From Desulfomicrobium baculatum DSM 4028 (GTDB taxonomy: Bacteria; Desulfobacterota; Desulfovibrionia; Desulfovibrionales; Desulfomicrobiaceae): a stretch of 64,000 nucleotides of DNA. How positions within the stretch are numbered: position 1 is the stretch's first letter; each line of letters begins with the position of its first letter. The translations under genes were made by a program, and so were the position numbers. Below are positions 35,540-45,651 of this stretch, piece by piece. The stretch covers positions 3,660,501-3,724,500 of the forward strand of contig NC_013173.1 of assembly GCF_000023225.1 (NCBI RefSeq), given 5' to 3'. The notes beneath the pieces were generated by a model. That model had not been told where the DNA came from. It searched no databases and saw only the letters and a list, made by a program, of their open reading frames with translations.

Positions 35540-36286
35540 ATGAATTGTGCGTGTACAGTTTCTATTATCAGTCACAATCAGGCTGCACTTGTCGTGAATC
35601 TGGTTGATGATCTACAAGCATTCTGTGGGCCGTATGTTGATGAGGTAATTGTTACAATCAATATTGCCGAGGAAGTTCGTCTTGATGTCTCCCAATACGA
35701 TTTCCCGATTCGCGTTCTGCGCAATCTTGCACCAAAAGGATTCGGAGCGAATCACAATGCGGCATTTCTGGTTTCTTCGTCCGATTTTTTTTGCATTCTC
35801 AACCCTGACATCCGCCTGACTCAAAATCCCTTTCCGACTCTGCTCGAGTTTGCCAGTCTATCAGAGGTCGGGGTTGTAGCGCCACGGGTGGTCAACAATT
35901 CCGGCCAACGGGAAGACAGCGAGCGCAGATTTCCCACTCCTTGGGAGCTCATGAAGAAGATTGCTGGTGGAAAGTCCGCCGTCTGGTCCGACGCGTATCC
36001 TGTTTCAAGCCCCGACTGGATTGCCGGCATGTTCATGCTTTTTCCGCGATCGGTATTTGAAAAACTTCACGGCTTTGATGAGCGTTATTTTCTCTACTAC
36101 GAAGATGTCGACCTCTGCGCCCGTCTCGCCCTGGCCGGGTATAAACGGCTTGTCTGTTCGGACGTTACTGTCGTACATGATGCCCGCCGCAGCAGCCATG
36201 GGAATCTCCGCTATGCGGCCATGCATCTTAAAAGCATATTCCGTTTCTTTTTTTCCGACGTGTATCGTCGGGTCCGAAAACTATGA
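35540..36286 (+). CDS. GT2-family glycosyltransferase, WbbL-like
   Basis: 248 residues. The motifs VSIISHN at the start, GFGANHNAAF, ILNPDIRL with NPD at 88-90, and FDERYFLYYEDVDLCARL are the pattern of WbbL-type rhamnosyltransferases. The family usually moves dTDP-rhamnose, but no rml genes are in the window, so the donor is open. A T8 run at 35785-35792 is in frame. The next gene starts 65 bases later. Confidence 0.87.
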   Translation: MNCACTVSIISHNQAALVVNLVDDLQAFCGPYVDEVIVTINIAEEVRLDVSQYDFPIRVLRNLAPKGFGANHNAAFLVSSSDFFCILNPDIRLTQNPFPTLLEFASLSEVGVVAPRVVNNSGQREDSERRFPTPWELMKKIAGGKSAVWSDAYPVSSPDWIAGMFMLFPRSVFEKLHGFDERYFLYYEDVDLCARLALAGYKRLVCSDVTVVHDARRSSHGNLRYAAMHLKSIFRFFFSDVYRRVRKL

Positions 36287-36351
36287 CCGTACTGTTATAT
36301 TGAGATAATATTGTCGTATTCGCAACCATCACGTTCCTTCAAGGCGACATC

Positions 36352-38466
36352 ATGACCTCTTCATCCCGTTTTTCTCTTTCCTTGACCGGTGAATTCTGGC
36401 TGGCTTGTTTGCTGGTTGTGTTTACTACCGTCTCAATCCGTCTCACCGAGTTGTCGCTTTGGCTCAATGAGGCTTTTTTGGTGGATGGCGAGCACCTCAT
36501 GGCCACGCATGACGCATACGTGTGGCTGTCCGGGGTGAAAGGCATTGGCAATTTCATACATGATCCGTTCACTCGAATTTTGAGCCTTCTTCATAATGTT
36601 TCCGGCATCTCCTTGGCCACCATCGGCTTCTGGTCGCCGATCATTTTCATTCCACTCCTTGCGATCCCTGTTTGTCTGTTAGCCCGGTTTTTGCGATTGC
36701 CTGAAGGCGGGCTGGTTTTTGGCATTCTGGCTACCGCCGGTTTGGGTTTTTTGGTTCGCACCCGCCTGGGGTTCTGTGATACCGACATCGTCAATCTCAT
36801 TTTTCCCGTGGCCATGGTCAGCACCTTTGCTCTTTGGCTCGATGGAATGGGGGCTGAGAATCAGACGGCGGATACGTCGCGTGCGCGCAAGCAGATGGGT
36901 TGGGCTTTGCTTGTGGGCGTGCTGGGGAAGATGTCGGTTTATGTATATCCTGGCAGTTCGAGCATTCTTCTGCCCGCGTTCGGGTTGGCGGTTCTGATTG
37001 GCTTCTGGCGGGCGCATCGCGAAGACCGCTTCTTGTTGGGCAATGGCCTCTTACTTATTTTTGCCGTGCTTTTTGCCGGCTGGCAGGGAGGTGTATTGGT
37101 CGGGGCCTGGGTGGCGTGGGTGCTGTTCAAAAAGGACGTGCCCGCAGCGGTTCAGTTTGGCGGAATGGCGGCTCTTTTCGTAGTTGTGGTATTTCTGGGG
37201 AATTTTTGGGAAATAATTCAAGCGCTCGTCTACCGCCTCTATCTGTACACCAAGGTCGGAACGCCGGACATGATTAGCAACGCGACGGGCCTCAAGCTAC
37301 CTGACATCGCCCAAAGCGTGCGCGAGGCTCAAAATCTCGACTGGAGCCAGATCGGCCCACGCCTGGGCGGAAATTGGGTCATTTTTATTCTAGGCATGCT
37401 CGGGTTTGGCTTTGTGACTTGGCGTCGTCCCGCGCTCCTCGTTTTTTTGCCATTTCTGGCTCTGGGCCTGGCCAGCGTGAAGTTCGGCAATCGCTTCGCC
37501 ATGTACGGCACCGTCGGCGTCGGCGTGGGGCTCGGTTTGGGGTTGAGCGAATTCCTGAAAATGTTCGGCCAGAGTCAGGGCCGGCGCTGGATTGCGCAGC
37601 TGGTCATGGCCTGCGTGGCCTTGTGGCCTTCCGCCGTGTTCATGCAGGAGGTGGGGCCGGTCCCGGTGCTGCCACGGACCTATGCCGAGACGTTCGTGGA
37701 GCTGCGAAATGCGACCGAGGAGGACGCTCTGCTCTGGCAATGGTGGGACTATGGCTATGCCGGTCAGTACTACGCCGAGCGGGTGACATTCGGAGACGGG
37801 TCGCGGCAGTCCGGGCCATGGCTCTACCCGTTGGCCCGCGTGCATTGCGCGTCTTCGCCTCGTGAAGCGGCTCAGCTCATGCGCTATTTCGGGCAGGCCA
37901 TGCTCGACAATGGGACCAGCATTTCAACCGATGTTCGCACAGCCATGTTCAAAGGCAACCCTGTAACTGAACTCCGCGAAATGGATCTGGATCAGGCGCA
38001 ACAGTTCTTGTCCGATCTTGCCGTGGACGGGCAGAATTGGCCCACTACCGTGCCCAATTATTTTGTAGTGTCCTGGGAAAACCTGCGTCTGGCATCCTGG
38101 ATCAGCTACTACGGAAATTGGGACATTGCCTCGGGCAGCAGTTCTCCGGGCAAGATCCAGCAGGTGCGCGGGGAGGTTCGGCTTGATTCGGCGGGGGGTA
38201 TGCTGGTGGTCAATGGCAAGTCGACTCCCGTTGACTCCATGGACGTGGTGGAGGCCGAGGGCGTTCGGAATTTCGAGTGGCCCCACGGTACGGGTACGCA
38301 TGTGGTCATCAACCAGATGTCGCGACAGGTGTTTCTGATGGACGCCAAGATGTACCGGACCATGATGGTGCAGATGCTGCTTCGCCCGGCCACGGATTTC
38401 GAGGGCGATTTTACGCTGGTCGTTGATAATTTTCCGTGGGCTCGGGCGTACAAGGTGCGGCAGTAA
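36352..38466 (+). CDS. STT3/PglB-like oligosaccharyltransferase
   Basis: 704 residues, with about 13 membrane helices then a periplasmic domain. Catalytic features of PglB are visible: D54 in ATHDAYVW (as D56 in C. jejuni), D143/D145 in GFCDTDIVN (as D154/D156), SVRE at 322-325 (as the SVSE/TIXE loop), and WWDYG at 464-468. Such enzymes move a lipid-linked oligosaccharide onto Asn in proteins in the periplasm. PglB orthologues are known in Desulfovibrio (established knowledge). Acting next to the lipid-glycan initiation genes, it likely gives N-glycosylation. Confidence 0.9.
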   Translation: MTSSSRFSLSLTGEFWLACLLVVFTTVSIRLTELSLWLNEAFLVDGEHLMATHDAYVWLSGVKGIGNFIHDPFTRILSLLHNVSGISLATIGFWSPIIFIPLLAIPVCLLARFLRLPEGGLVFGILATAGLGFLVRTRLGFCDTDIVNLIFPVAMVSTFALWLDGMGAENQTADTSRARKQMGWALLVGVLGKMSVYVYPGSSSILLPAFGLAVLIGFWRAHREDRFLLGNGLLLIFAVLFAGWQGGVLVGAWVAWVLFKKDVPAAVQFGGMAALFVVVVFLGNFWEIIQALVYRLYLYTKVGTPDMISNATGLKLPDIAQSVREAQNLDWSQIGPRLGGNWVIFILGMLGFGFVTWRRPALLVFLPFLALGLASVKFGNRFAMYGTVGVGVGLGLGLSEFLKMFGQSQGRRWIAQLVMACVALWPSAVFMQEVGPVPVLPRTYAETFVELRNATEEDALLWQWWDYGYAGQYYAERVTFGDGSRQSGPWLYPLARVHCASSPREAAQLMRYFGQAMLDNGTSISTDVRTAMFKGNPVTELREMDLDQAQQFLSDLAVDGQNWPTTVPNYFVVSWENLRLASWISYYGNWDIASGSSSPGKIQQVRGEVRLDSAGGMLVVNGKSTPVDSMDVVEAEGVRNFEWPHGTGTHVVINQMSRQVFLMDAKMYRTMMVQMLLRPATDFEGDFTLVVDNFPWARAYKVRQ

Positions 38467-38468
38467 AT

Positions 38469-39434
38469 ATGGGATTTCCGCAGAAGCGTTCTCTGGTCAC
38501 CGGCGCGTCGGGGTTTATCGGTCGCGCCTTGTGCCGGGAGCTGACGGGGAAGGGCTGGGATGTCACGGCCATGCTGCGCAGGCCGCAGGCCGGGCCGTGG
38601 CGGCATGTGCTGGAGGGTAATCTGGGCCGGGGCGAGGTTGATCCTCAAAACCTCGAAGGAGTGGACACGATCTTTCATCTGGCGGGCAAGGCGCATACAC
38701 GTGCCAGAAACGCTGCCGAAAATGCTGAATACGAAGCCGTGCATGTGCACGGCACGCGGTCACTGCTTCGCGCCGCCAAGCAGGCTGGCGTGCGCGCATG
38801 CGTGCTGCTCAGTTCGGTCAAGGCCATGGGTGAGGGTGGGGAAGAAGTTTGGGATGAGTCCACGACATGTTCTCCGCAGAATCCCTACGGCGTCACCAAG
38901 CTGGCGGCTGAAAGCATCGTGCTCGAAGAGCTCCCGTTATCCTGCCCGGTGGTCTTGCGGCCCACGCTTGTTTACGGCGTCGGGAGTAAGGGCAATCTTG
39001 ACCTGATGATTCGCGCGGTGCGCAAGGGCTTCTTTCCGGCCATTACATTTCCTCCTAACAGCCGCTCCATGATTCATGTGCAGGACGTCGTGCAGGCCTG
39101 CCTGCTGGCGGCGACGCATCCTGCGGCATGTGGGCAGGTGTTCATCCTGACCGATGGCGGGGAGTATTCAACCAATGAGGTGCTGGCCTGGATTCATGAG
39201 GCCCTGGGCAAAAAGCCCGGACTGTCTGTTCCATACGGCCTGCTGCGGGTTGGGGCGCGTCTTGGGGACGTGCTGGAACGCCTTGGGATGCACGCCCCGC
39301 TTAACACTGACAGGCTGAGCAAGCTGGCGGGTTCCGCGCGGTATTCCAACGCCAAAATCCTCCGCGAATTGGGCTTTGACCCTGCCTGGGACCTGCGGAG
39401 GGGCATTCATGAGATGGTCGAAGGCTTGAGGTGA
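38469..39434 (+). CDS. WbpV-like UDP-HexNAc 4-epimerase
   Basis: 321 residues, extended SDR. GASGFIG at 12-18 binds NAD, and Y140/K144 (YGVTK) form the catalytic pair. It starts 2 bases after the oligosaccharyltransferase stop. Sequence and order (this gene, WbpL-like, WbpM-like) mirror the wbpV-wbpL-wbpM end of Pseudomonas O-antigen loci, where WbpV/WbpK reduce or epimerise the 4-keto sugar made by WbpM. The product could be UDP-FucNAc or UDP-QuiNAc. Which of these is not decided. Confidence 0.8.
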   Translation: MGFPQKRSLVTGASGFIGRALCRELTGKGWDVTAMLRRPQAGPWRHVLEGNLGRGEVDPQNLEGVDTIFHLAGKAHTRARNAAENAEYEAVHVHGTRSLLRAAKQAGVRACVLLSSVKAMGEGGEEVWDESTTCSPQNPYGVTKLAAESIVLEELPLSCPVVLRPTLVYGVGSKGNLDLMIRAVRKGFFPAITFPPNSRSMIHVQDVVQACLLAATHPAACGQVFILTDGGEYSTNEVLAWIHEALGKKPGLSVPYGLLRVGARLGDVLERLGMHAPLNTDRLSKLAGSARYSNAKILRELGFDPAWDLRRGIHEMVEGLR

Positions 39435-39436
39435 CA

Positions 39437-40417
39437 ATGACGGGTGCGGCATTGTATTTTTTGACGGGGCTATTGTTGAGCATACCGTGCTGTATCCTGG
39501 TTCCCCGTTACTTGACCCGTGCCGGTTTTCTGGACCTGCCCGGAGAGCGCAGTTCCCACGTCCGGCCTACCCCCAAGGGTGGCGGCGTGGGACTGGTCGT
39601 GGCCTTTGTTTGGGTTGCCGTCGTCATCGGGCTGCCCCTGTTTTTCTGGCTGCCGCTTCTGGCCTTGGCGATTTTGAGTTTCGTCAATGACCTTCGCAGC
39701 CTCTCCGCCGGAGTGCGCCTTGCCGCGCAGTTCATGGCCGCGCTTCTCGTTTTGGGCGGGGCTCTATGGGCGGGGCATATTTCGTGGCCCGCATTCCTGA
39801 TCCTGCCGGCCCTTTTCTTCGTGGTAGCCACGACCAACTGCTACAACTTCATGGACGGGATCAACGGCCTGGCCGGCATCACCGCCGTGGTCGCTTTTGC
39901 CTGCCTGCTTGTTTTTGGCGGTGCGGCCGAAACCCCGTTGTTCTATCCAATCGTGGCGGTCATGGGCGCGCTGCTAGGCTTCCTGCCTTTCAATCTGCCC
40001 CGGGCCAGGCTGTTCATGGGGGACGTGGGCAGCATCTTTTTGGGCTTTCTGTTCGCCTTGTCCGTCTGCCTGTTGGCCGGATCATGGACCGAGTTCCTGG
40101 TTTTTGCCTCTTTTCTCTTCCCTTTTTATGCCGACGAGGCCGTGACAGTGGTTGAGCGCTTGTGGCGCGGGGAATCGCTGCTTGCCCCGCACCGCAGGCA
40201 CCTGTATCAATTTCTGGCCAACGAGCGCGGCGTTGCCCATTGGAAGGTCACCGCCTTGTACGCAGTAATCCAGATTTTTGTGGCGCTGCTGGTGGTTGCG
40301 GCAGGAAGGCATGGCGCTTGGCATGTGCTTGGCATCGATGCCGCCGCCTTTGGCCTGTGGGCCTGGACGCATTATTCATTGAAACGTCGATATGTTGTGG
40401 ATCAAGGTGCCCGATGA
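39437..40417 (+). CDS. wbpL: WbpL/WecA-like initiating sugar-1-phosphate transferase
   Basis: 326 residues, about 10-11 membrane helices. It belongs to the WecA/MraY family (polyprenol phosphate HexNAc-1-P transferases). Motifs: ND at 84-85 in SFVNDLRSL, NFMDGINGLAG at 137-147, FMGDVGSIFLG near 193, and the HRRHLYQ box near 250. It would start glycan synthesis by loading a HexNAc-1-P (FucNAc, QuiNAc or GlcNAc) on undecaprenyl phosphate. The chosen ATG has GAGG just upstream. It overlaps the following gene by 4 bases (ATGA). Confidence 0.92.
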   Translation: MTGAALYFLTGLLLSIPCCILVPRYLTRAGFLDLPGERSSHVRPTPKGGGVGLVVAFVWVAVVIGLPLFFWLPLLALAILSFVNDLRSLSAGVRLAAQFMAALLVLGGALWAGHISWPAFLILPALFFVVATTNCYNFMDGINGLAGITAVVAFACLLVFGGAAETPLFYPIVAVMGALLGFLPFNLPRARLFMGDVGSIFLGFLFALSVCLLAGSWTEFLVFASFLFPFYADEAVTVVERLWRGESLLAPHRRHLYQFLANERGVAHWKVTALYAVIQIFVALLVVAAGRHGAWHVLGIDAAAFGLWAWTHYSLKRRYVVDQGAR

Positions 40418-42303
40418 AAGTGCCCCGGCTGCTGGCGAATAAAAACCTCTACCTCATGCTCCTCGGCGAGAGCGGTCTCTTTGCCATGGCTCTGGTCATG
40501 GCTTTTTTGCTGCGTTTCGAGTTTGACATCCCGGCGGATTTTTTCCGGCAGATGGTAGGGCTTTTGCCGGTGGCCGTGGCTCTCAAAGTGGTCTTCTTCT
40601 GGGTCTGCGGGCTGTATCGGGGCATGTGGCGCTATACCGGCCTGGCCGATCTGTGGAAGATCGGGCGCGCGGTGTTCATGGCTGAGGTGGCGCTGATCAT
40701 CTACGTCGCGTTTACGTCGCATTTTCAGGGCTATCCGCGCTCCGTGTTTATCCTGGATCCGTTGCTGGCCTTTGTTTTTGCTTGCGGAGCCCGGGTGCTG
40801 ATCCGTTCCCTGTATGAGACTTCCGCGCAGCCGAAAGACTGGCTGTTTGCGCTGCTACCTGAAAGGTTCTGCGCTCCCGCCTCCGGGATACGGGCGCTCA
40901 TTGTCGGGGCTGACGCGGATGGCGCGCGCATCGCCAAGGAAATTTTGGATGTCCGCGATTCCGGACTGCATCTGGTGGGTTTTGTTGATGACGACCCCGC
41001 CCGCATCGGGCGCAATATCCATGGCCTGCCCGTATATGGGCCGCTGGCGGCGCTGGTGAGCGTGGCCCAGATGACCCGCGCCGAGGAAATTTTGGTCAGC
41101 GCGGGCCAAGCGGGTGGCCATCTGCGCGAGATCGTGGATGCCTGCGAGTCCGCCCAGCTCGGCATCAAGAAACTGCCCGCCCTGGCCGACATCGCCAGCG
41201 GCAAGGTCTCGGTCAAGGCCCTGCGCGACGTGCGCTACGAGGATCTGTTGGGGCGAGAGGAAGTGCACCTGGACGAGGCCGGGATCAAGGGCTACCTCGC
41301 GGACAAGGTGGTGCTGGTCACCGGGGCCGGGGGCTCCATCGGTTCGGAGCTCTGCCGCCAGATCATCCGCTTTGGTCCGCGCCTGCTCGTCCTGTTCGAT
41401 GCCGGTGAGGAGAATCTGTACTCCATCGAGATGGAACTCCTGCATCAGCACGGGTTCACGCGCTACGTCACGGTGCTGGGGCAGGTGCAGGACGCGGCCC
41501 TGGTGGACGCGGTTTTCGCGGCCCGGCAGCCGCATGTCGTGTTCCATGCCGCGGCCTACAAGCATGTGCCCATGCTCGAAGGCAACCCCTGGCAGGCCGT
41601 GACCAACAATATCGTCGGCTCGCGCACGGTCATGGAGGCTTCGGTCAGGCATGGCGCAGGGCGTTTCGTGCTTGTGTCCACGGACAAGGCTGTGCGTCCG
41701 ACGAATGTCATGGGCGCGTCCAAGCGCGTGGCGGAGCTGCTCATGCATGGCTTCCAGGGCGGGGAGACGACGTTCATGGCCGTGCGCTTCGGCAATGTGC
41801 TCGGCTCGTCGGGCTCGGTCATCCCGCTCTTTCGCAGCCAGATCGAACGAGGCGGGCCGGTCACTGTCACTCACCCCGAAGTGACCCGCTATTTCATGAC
41901 CATCCCGGAAGCGGCCCAGCTCATCGTCCAGGCCGGAGCCCTGGGACGGGGCGGGGAAATTTTCGTACTCAAAATGGGCCAGCCCGTACGCATCGCCGAC
42001 CTAGCCAGGGACCTTATCATCCTGTCAGGTAAGGATCCGGCCGAAATTGAAGTGAAGTTCACGGGCCTGCGGCCGGGGGAGAAGCTTTACGAGGAGCTAA
42101 TCACCGCAGGAGAGGGCGTGCTGGAAACCGGGCATGAGAAGATCATGGTGTTGCGCTCCGAAAAAACTCAGATAGAAAACGATGAAAAATTAGTGACCCT
42201 GCTAGAGGCTGCGCGGTTTTTTGAAGCTGAGGGGGTCAGACGGGGGCTTCAGGATTTGGTACCAGAATATACTCCCGTAAGTAATGCGGCCGAGGTGCAT
42301 TGA
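40414..42303 (+). CDS. wbpM: WbpM-like UDP-GlcNAc C6-dehydratase
   Basis: 629 residues. Four N-terminal membrane helices, a first Rossmann domain (LIVGADADGARI) and a second, catalytic one with TGAGGSIGSE near 303-312. The usual SYK triad is changed to S-M-K (M433 and K437 in NVMGASK), which is the mark of the large WbpM/PglF class. The enzyme forms a UDP-4-keto-6-deoxy-HexNAc, the first step to FucNAc, QuiNAc or bacillosamine. The ATG overlaps the wbpL-like stop. The following 260 bases are non-coding. Confidence 0.93.
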   Translation: MKVPRLLANKNLYLMLLGESGLFAMALVMAFLLRFEFDIPADFFRQMVGLLPVAVALKVVFFWVCGLYRGMWRYTGLADLWKIGRAVFMAEVALIIYVAFTSHFQGYPRSVFILDPLLAFVFACGARVLIRSLYETSAQPKDWLFALLPERFCAPASGIRALIVGADADGARIAKEILDVRDSGLHLVGFVDDDPARIGRNIHGLPVYGPLAALVSVAQMTRAEEILVSAGQAGGHLREIVDACESAQLGIKKLPALADIASGKVSVKALRDVRYEDLLGREEVHLDEAGIKGYLADKVVLVTGAGGSIGSELCRQIIRFGPRLLVLFDAGEENLYSIEMELLHQHGFTRYVTVLGQVQDAALVDAVFAARQPHVVFHAAAYKHVPMLEGNPWQAVTNNIVGSRTVMEASVRHGAGRFVLVSTDKAVRPTNVMGASKRVAELLMHGFQGGETTFMAVRFGNVLGSSGSVIPLFRSQIERGGPVTVTHPEVTRYFMTIPEAAQLIVQAGALGRGGEIFVLKMGQPVRIADLARDLIILSGKDPAEIEVKFTGLRPGEKLYEELITAGEGVLETGHEKIMVLRSEKTQIENDEKLVTLLEAARFFEAEGVRRGLQDLVPEYTPVSNAAEVH

Positions 42304-42497
42304 ACCAGGCGAAGCGCTCACGGGTATTTCATGAAATTTTGCGTAGTACATGCCAAAGCAGGGCGGTGGGGTGGCGAAGCTTGTCATACGTACCAATAAG
42401 GGTTTGACGCGAGCGAGCTCCCGTGGTTAACGGCTTTGCGCAAGGCCGAGATGGAATTGGTCGTTTCGAGACCGTTTGCGTCCTGCCAGAGCGGTTT

Positions 42498-42526
42498 TTG
42501 AACGGTCTGGGCCTCATCTTTATGAT
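42498..42526 (+). promoter_or_regulatory. Strong sigma-70-type promoter before gmd copy 2
   Basis: TTGAAC, a 17-base spacer and TATGAT, about 38 bases upstream of the gmd start. It lies in a 260-base gap with no gene and suggests that the second half of the locus is a separate transcription unit. Confidence 0.6.
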
Positions 42527-42563
42527 AAAAGATTTTTAACAACATGAATTTTCAGACGGTGTT

Positions 42564-43715
42564 ATGATGAAAAAAGCTTTAATAACGGGAATTACGGGTC
42601 AGGATGGGGCGTATCTGGCCGAATTTCTGATCAAGAAGGGATACGAAGTCCATGGCGTGAAGCGCCGGTCTTCGTTGTTCAATACCGATCGCATAGATCA
42701 TCTCTACGAAGACCCGCATGTGGATAACCGCAAGCTGGTTCTTCATTACGGCGACCTGACGGATTCCACGAATCTGATCCGGATTATTCAGGAAGTTCAG
42801 CCTGATGAGATCTACAATCTCGCCGCTCAGAGTCATGTACAAGTTTCTTTTGACTCCCCTGAGTACACCGCCAACACGGATGCCCTGGGGACGCTGCGCG
42901 TTCTGGAGGCCATCAGGATTTTGGGCCTGGACAAGAAGACCCGGTTTTACCAGGCGTCCACGTCCGAGCTGTACGGTCTGGTGCAGGAAATTCCGCAGAC
43001 CGAAAAGACGCCTTTTTACCCCAGATCTCCGTACGCCTGCGCAAAGCTGTATGCATACTGGATCACGGTCAATTATCGTGAAGCGTACGGCATTTACGGC
43101 TGTAACGGCATTCTGTTCAACCACGAATCCCCGATGCGCGGAGAAACCTTCGTTACTCGCAAGATCACGCGTGCTCTGGCCCGGATCGTACTCGGGTTGC
43201 AGGACAAGGTGTTTCTTGGGAATATGAACGCCAAGCGCGACTGGGGACATGCCAAGGATTATGTGGAGATGCAGTGGCTGATGCTGCAGCAGGATACGCC
43301 CCGGGATTATGTCATTGCCACGGGGCGTCAGTTCTCGGTGCGGGATTTCGTGACTATCGCGGCTGCGGAACTTGGAGTGCACCTTGAATGGCGGGGCGAA
43401 GGGGTGGACGAGAAGGCCGTGATTTCAGCGGTGGATGAAGCCGTTCTGCGGTCCCATCATGTCGGGAGATGCCCTTTGGACACTCTGCCTCGGGTTGGAA
43501 GCGTGATCGTCGAGGTCGACCCCCGCTACTTCCGCCCGACCGAAGTGGAAACCTTGCTGGGGGATCCGTCGCAAGCCAAGCGTGAACTGGGCTGGGAGCC
43601 TAAGATTTCATTCGAAGAGATGGTCAAGGAAATGGTTGTCGAAGACCTTTCCCTTGCTGCCAAGGATAAAGTCTGCCGAGACAATGGGTTCAAGGTTTAT
43701 GACTACAATGAATAG
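42564..43715 (+). CDS. gmd: GDP-mannose 4,6-dehydratase, copy 2
   Basis: 383 residues. The same motifs as copy 1 are present ([45 protein letters not shown]). It keeps the longer segment before VDPRYFRP that E. coli Gmd has and copy 1 lacks, so the two are diverged paralogues, not a recent copy. Adjacent ATGs at 42564 and 42567 are both possible; no strong Shine-Dalgarno. It is followed after 18 bases by fcl copy 2. Confidence 0.96.
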   Translation: MMKKALITGITGQDGAYLAEFLIKKGYEVHGVKRRSSLFNTDRIDHLYEDPHVDNRKLVLHYGDLTDSTNLIRIIQEVQPDEIYNLAAQSHVQVSFDSPEYTANTDALGTLRVLEAIRILGLDKKTRFYQASTSELYGLVQEIPQTEKTPFYPRSPYACAKLYAYWITVNYREAYGIYGCNGILFNHESPMRGETFVTRKITRALARIVLGLQDKVFLGNMNAKRDWGHAKDYVEMQWLMLQQDTPRDYVIATGRQFSVRDFVTIAAAELGVHLEWRGEGVDEKAVISAVDEAVLRSHHVGRCPLDTLPRVGSVIVEVDPRYFRPTEVETLLGDPSQAKRELGWEPKISFEEMVKEMVVEDLSLAAKDKVCRDNGFKVYDYNE

Positions 43716-43733
43716 CCGGTGCTTCGGGAAATG

Positions 43734-44684
43734 ATGGAAAGAGAAAGCAAAATCTACGTCGCCGGCCATCGTGGACTGGTGGGAAGCGCCATTTGCCGAA
43801 GACTGGAAAAGGACGGGTTTGGCAATATTCTGAAGCGGACAAGTTCAGAGCTTGATTTGCGCAATCAGCAGGCCGTCGAAGATTTTTTTGCGGCAGAGAA
43901 GCCGGAGTACGTATTTCTGGCCGCGGCCAAGGTCGGAGGCATTCACGCCAACGACACCTACCCGGCGGATTTCATCCGCGACAATCTTCAGATTCAGACC
44001 AACGTGATCGACGCCGCCTACAGACACGGGGCCAGGAAGCTCCTTTTCCTGGGCTCGTCGTGCATTTATCCGAAGCTGTGCCCGCAGCCGATCAAGGAAG
44101 AGTATTTGCTGACCGGCCCCCTTGAAGCCACAAATCGCCCCTACGCCGTTGCCAAGATCGCCGGTATTGAGATGTGCTGGGCTTACAACCGCCAGTACGG
44201 CACCAGATATCTGGCCGTCATGCCCACCAACCTTTACGGCCCGGGCGATAACTACGACCTGCATGCCAGCCACGTCCTGCCCGCCCTGATCCGCAAGGCC
44301 CATGAGGCCAAAGTGCGGGGGGACAGGAGCTTCATGGTCTGGGGCACGGGCACGCCGCGTCGCGAATTCCTCTACAGCGACGACCTGGCCGACGCCTGCG
44401 TGTTCCTGATGGCCGAGGCCGGGAAGACCGACGCGATGTTCGGCGACCACGAACCGCCCCTGATCAATATCGGTTGTGGCGAGGATGTGACCATTGCCGA
44501 GCTGGCGGGCATGGTGGCAGAGGTTGTGGGTTTTGAGGGAGAGGTTGAGTTTGATTCGAGCAAGCCGGATGGAACGCCGCAGAAACTTCTTGATGTGTCG
44601 AGAATGAGGGGCATTGGTTGGCGACCGAATGTCGCATTGCCGGTGGGGATCGGGCTCGCGTACAAGGATTTTCAGGAAATTTGA
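43734..44684 (+). CDS. fcl: GDP-L-fucose synthase, copy 2
   Basis: 316 residues from the ATG that has GGGA at a workable distance; ATG one codon earlier is too close. It shows [31 protein letters not shown] and the [11 protein letters not shown] Tyr-Lys pair. Long stretches are identical to copy 1 (for example [20 protein letters not shown]), while the N-terminus differs. It completes a second GDP-fucose branch. Both gmd-fcl copies are followed by a MNT-HEPN gene pair. Confidence 0.95.
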   Translation: MERESKIYVAGHRGLVGSAICRRLEKDGFGNILKRTSSELDLRNQQAVEDFFAAEKPEYVFLAAAKVGGIHANDTYPADFIRDNLQIQTNVIDAAYRHGARKLLFLGSSCIYPKLCPQPIKEEYLLTGPLEATNRPYAVAKIAGIEMCWAYNRQYGTRYLAVMPTNLYGPGDNYDLHASHVLPALIRKAHEAKVRGDRSFMVWGTGTPRREFLYSDDLADACVFLMAEAGKTDAMFGDHEPPLINIGCGEDVTIAELAGMVAEVVGFEGEVEFDSSKPDGTPQKLLDVSRMRGIGWRPNVALPVGIGLAYKDFQEI

Positions 44685-44827
44685 GTAGAGTCGGGTGCTC
44701 GGAGACTTGGTTGCGAGACTATTTTTCGCAGGCAAGGACAATGAGAGAGAATGGTGAAGGATATTCTCGTGGCGCTTAACCGCCAGGGTTCTGCTTTTCG
44801 GCGGATGACGTGCCGCGAGGAGGGGAC

Positions 44828-45133
44828 ATGCGTATTACTGAAACAGAGCGTCGAGTGCTGCGTGACGAGGCACAAAGAGCTTTCGGGGCAGACTCCAAGG
44901 TTTTCCTTTTCGGATCACGAGTGGATGACGCCCGGCGTGGCGGGGACATCGATCTGCTGGTGGAGACTGGAAAGATGGGGCATGTCGCCATTTTCGAAGC
45001 TGAGCTCCGCTTTTTGGCCAGGGTCAAGTCGGCTCTTGGAGAACGGAAAATCGACGTGCTCGTGGACTACCCGGATCGCACGTTTCGTCCTGAAATTTTG
45101 CGTATCGCACGGGATCAGGGGATACAGTTGTGA
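44828..45133 (+). CDS. MNT-domain nucleotidyltransferase, pair 2
   Basis: 101 residues. The active-site motif is GSx9DxD (GSRVDDARRGGDIDLLV), with the third acidic residue in RKIDVLVD. It resembles HI0073-type minimal nucleotidyltransferases. The ATG is preceded by GAGGAGGGG. The stop overlaps the GTG start of the HEPN gene (GTGA), the layout of MNT-HEPN toxin-antitoxin pairs. It is not a close copy of the mntA near 24 kb, so the two pairs were gained separately. Confidence 0.85.
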   Translation: MRITETERRVLRDEAQRAFGADSKVFLFGSRVDDARRGGDIDLLVETGKMGHVAIFEAELRFLARVKSALGERKIDVLVDYPDRTFRPEILRIARDQGIQL

Positions 45134-45606
45134 TTTTTAGAGACAGTAATGTCGATGCAATGCGGTTTTCTGATGCGTGGCAGGAATGTCGTATGCATTT
45201 GTTACACGCTAGGCATGCCCTCAAATCAATGGAAGCGCATTTGCCGCTTGATGGGCAAAAACTGGCGAACCTCGATCTGGAGTCCATTCAAGACGTTGAC
45301 CAGCTTGTGTTGCGATATTCCAAGCTGCAAGATAGCATGGGTAGTAAGCTTTTTCCAGCGCTTCTTAAAGTTCTCATGGAACCGTTGGAAGACAGTCCTA
45401 TGATGGACAAGCTCAATAAGCTGGAGAAACTCGGGGTTCTCCCCAGCGTTCAGCGTTGGCAGGAACTCCGGGAAATTCGTAACAAATTTGCGCACGACTA
45501 TCCCGAAGGGGACGAAATGAAGGCCGTGGTATTGAATGCGGCATGCGCAGGAGTAGAAGAACTGGCCGAAGTTTTGGATCGCGTGGGCAAAGCGGGTGGA
45601 GTGTGA
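45130..45606 (+). CDS. HEPN-domain protein (HI0074-like), pair 2
   Basis: 158 residues, all helical. The HEPN motif RxxxxHxY appears as RNKFAHDY near residue 117-124. Members form a dimer that partners the minimal nucleotidyltransferase; in TA systems it is an RNase toxin kept in check by AMP addition. It looks intact, unlike hepT of pair 1. Start codon is GTG overlapping the partner's stop, so expression is coupled. Confidence 0.83.
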   Translation: MIFRDSNVDAMRFSDAWQECRMHLLHARHALKSMEAHLPLDGQKLANLDLESIQDVDQLVLRYSKLQDSMGSKLFPALLKVLMEPLEDSPMMDKLNKLEKLGVLPSVQRWQELREIRNKFAHDYPEGDEMKAVVLNAACAGVEELAEVLDRVGKAGGV

Positions 45607-45651
45607 GGTTTTCTAGGCGCTGAGATTTATTCGAAATGATGCGAGTAAAGA

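Noticed and set aside
40855-41874. Minus-strand open frame of 339 codons
   Set aside because: Shadow of the wbpM-like gene, whose motifs are complete.
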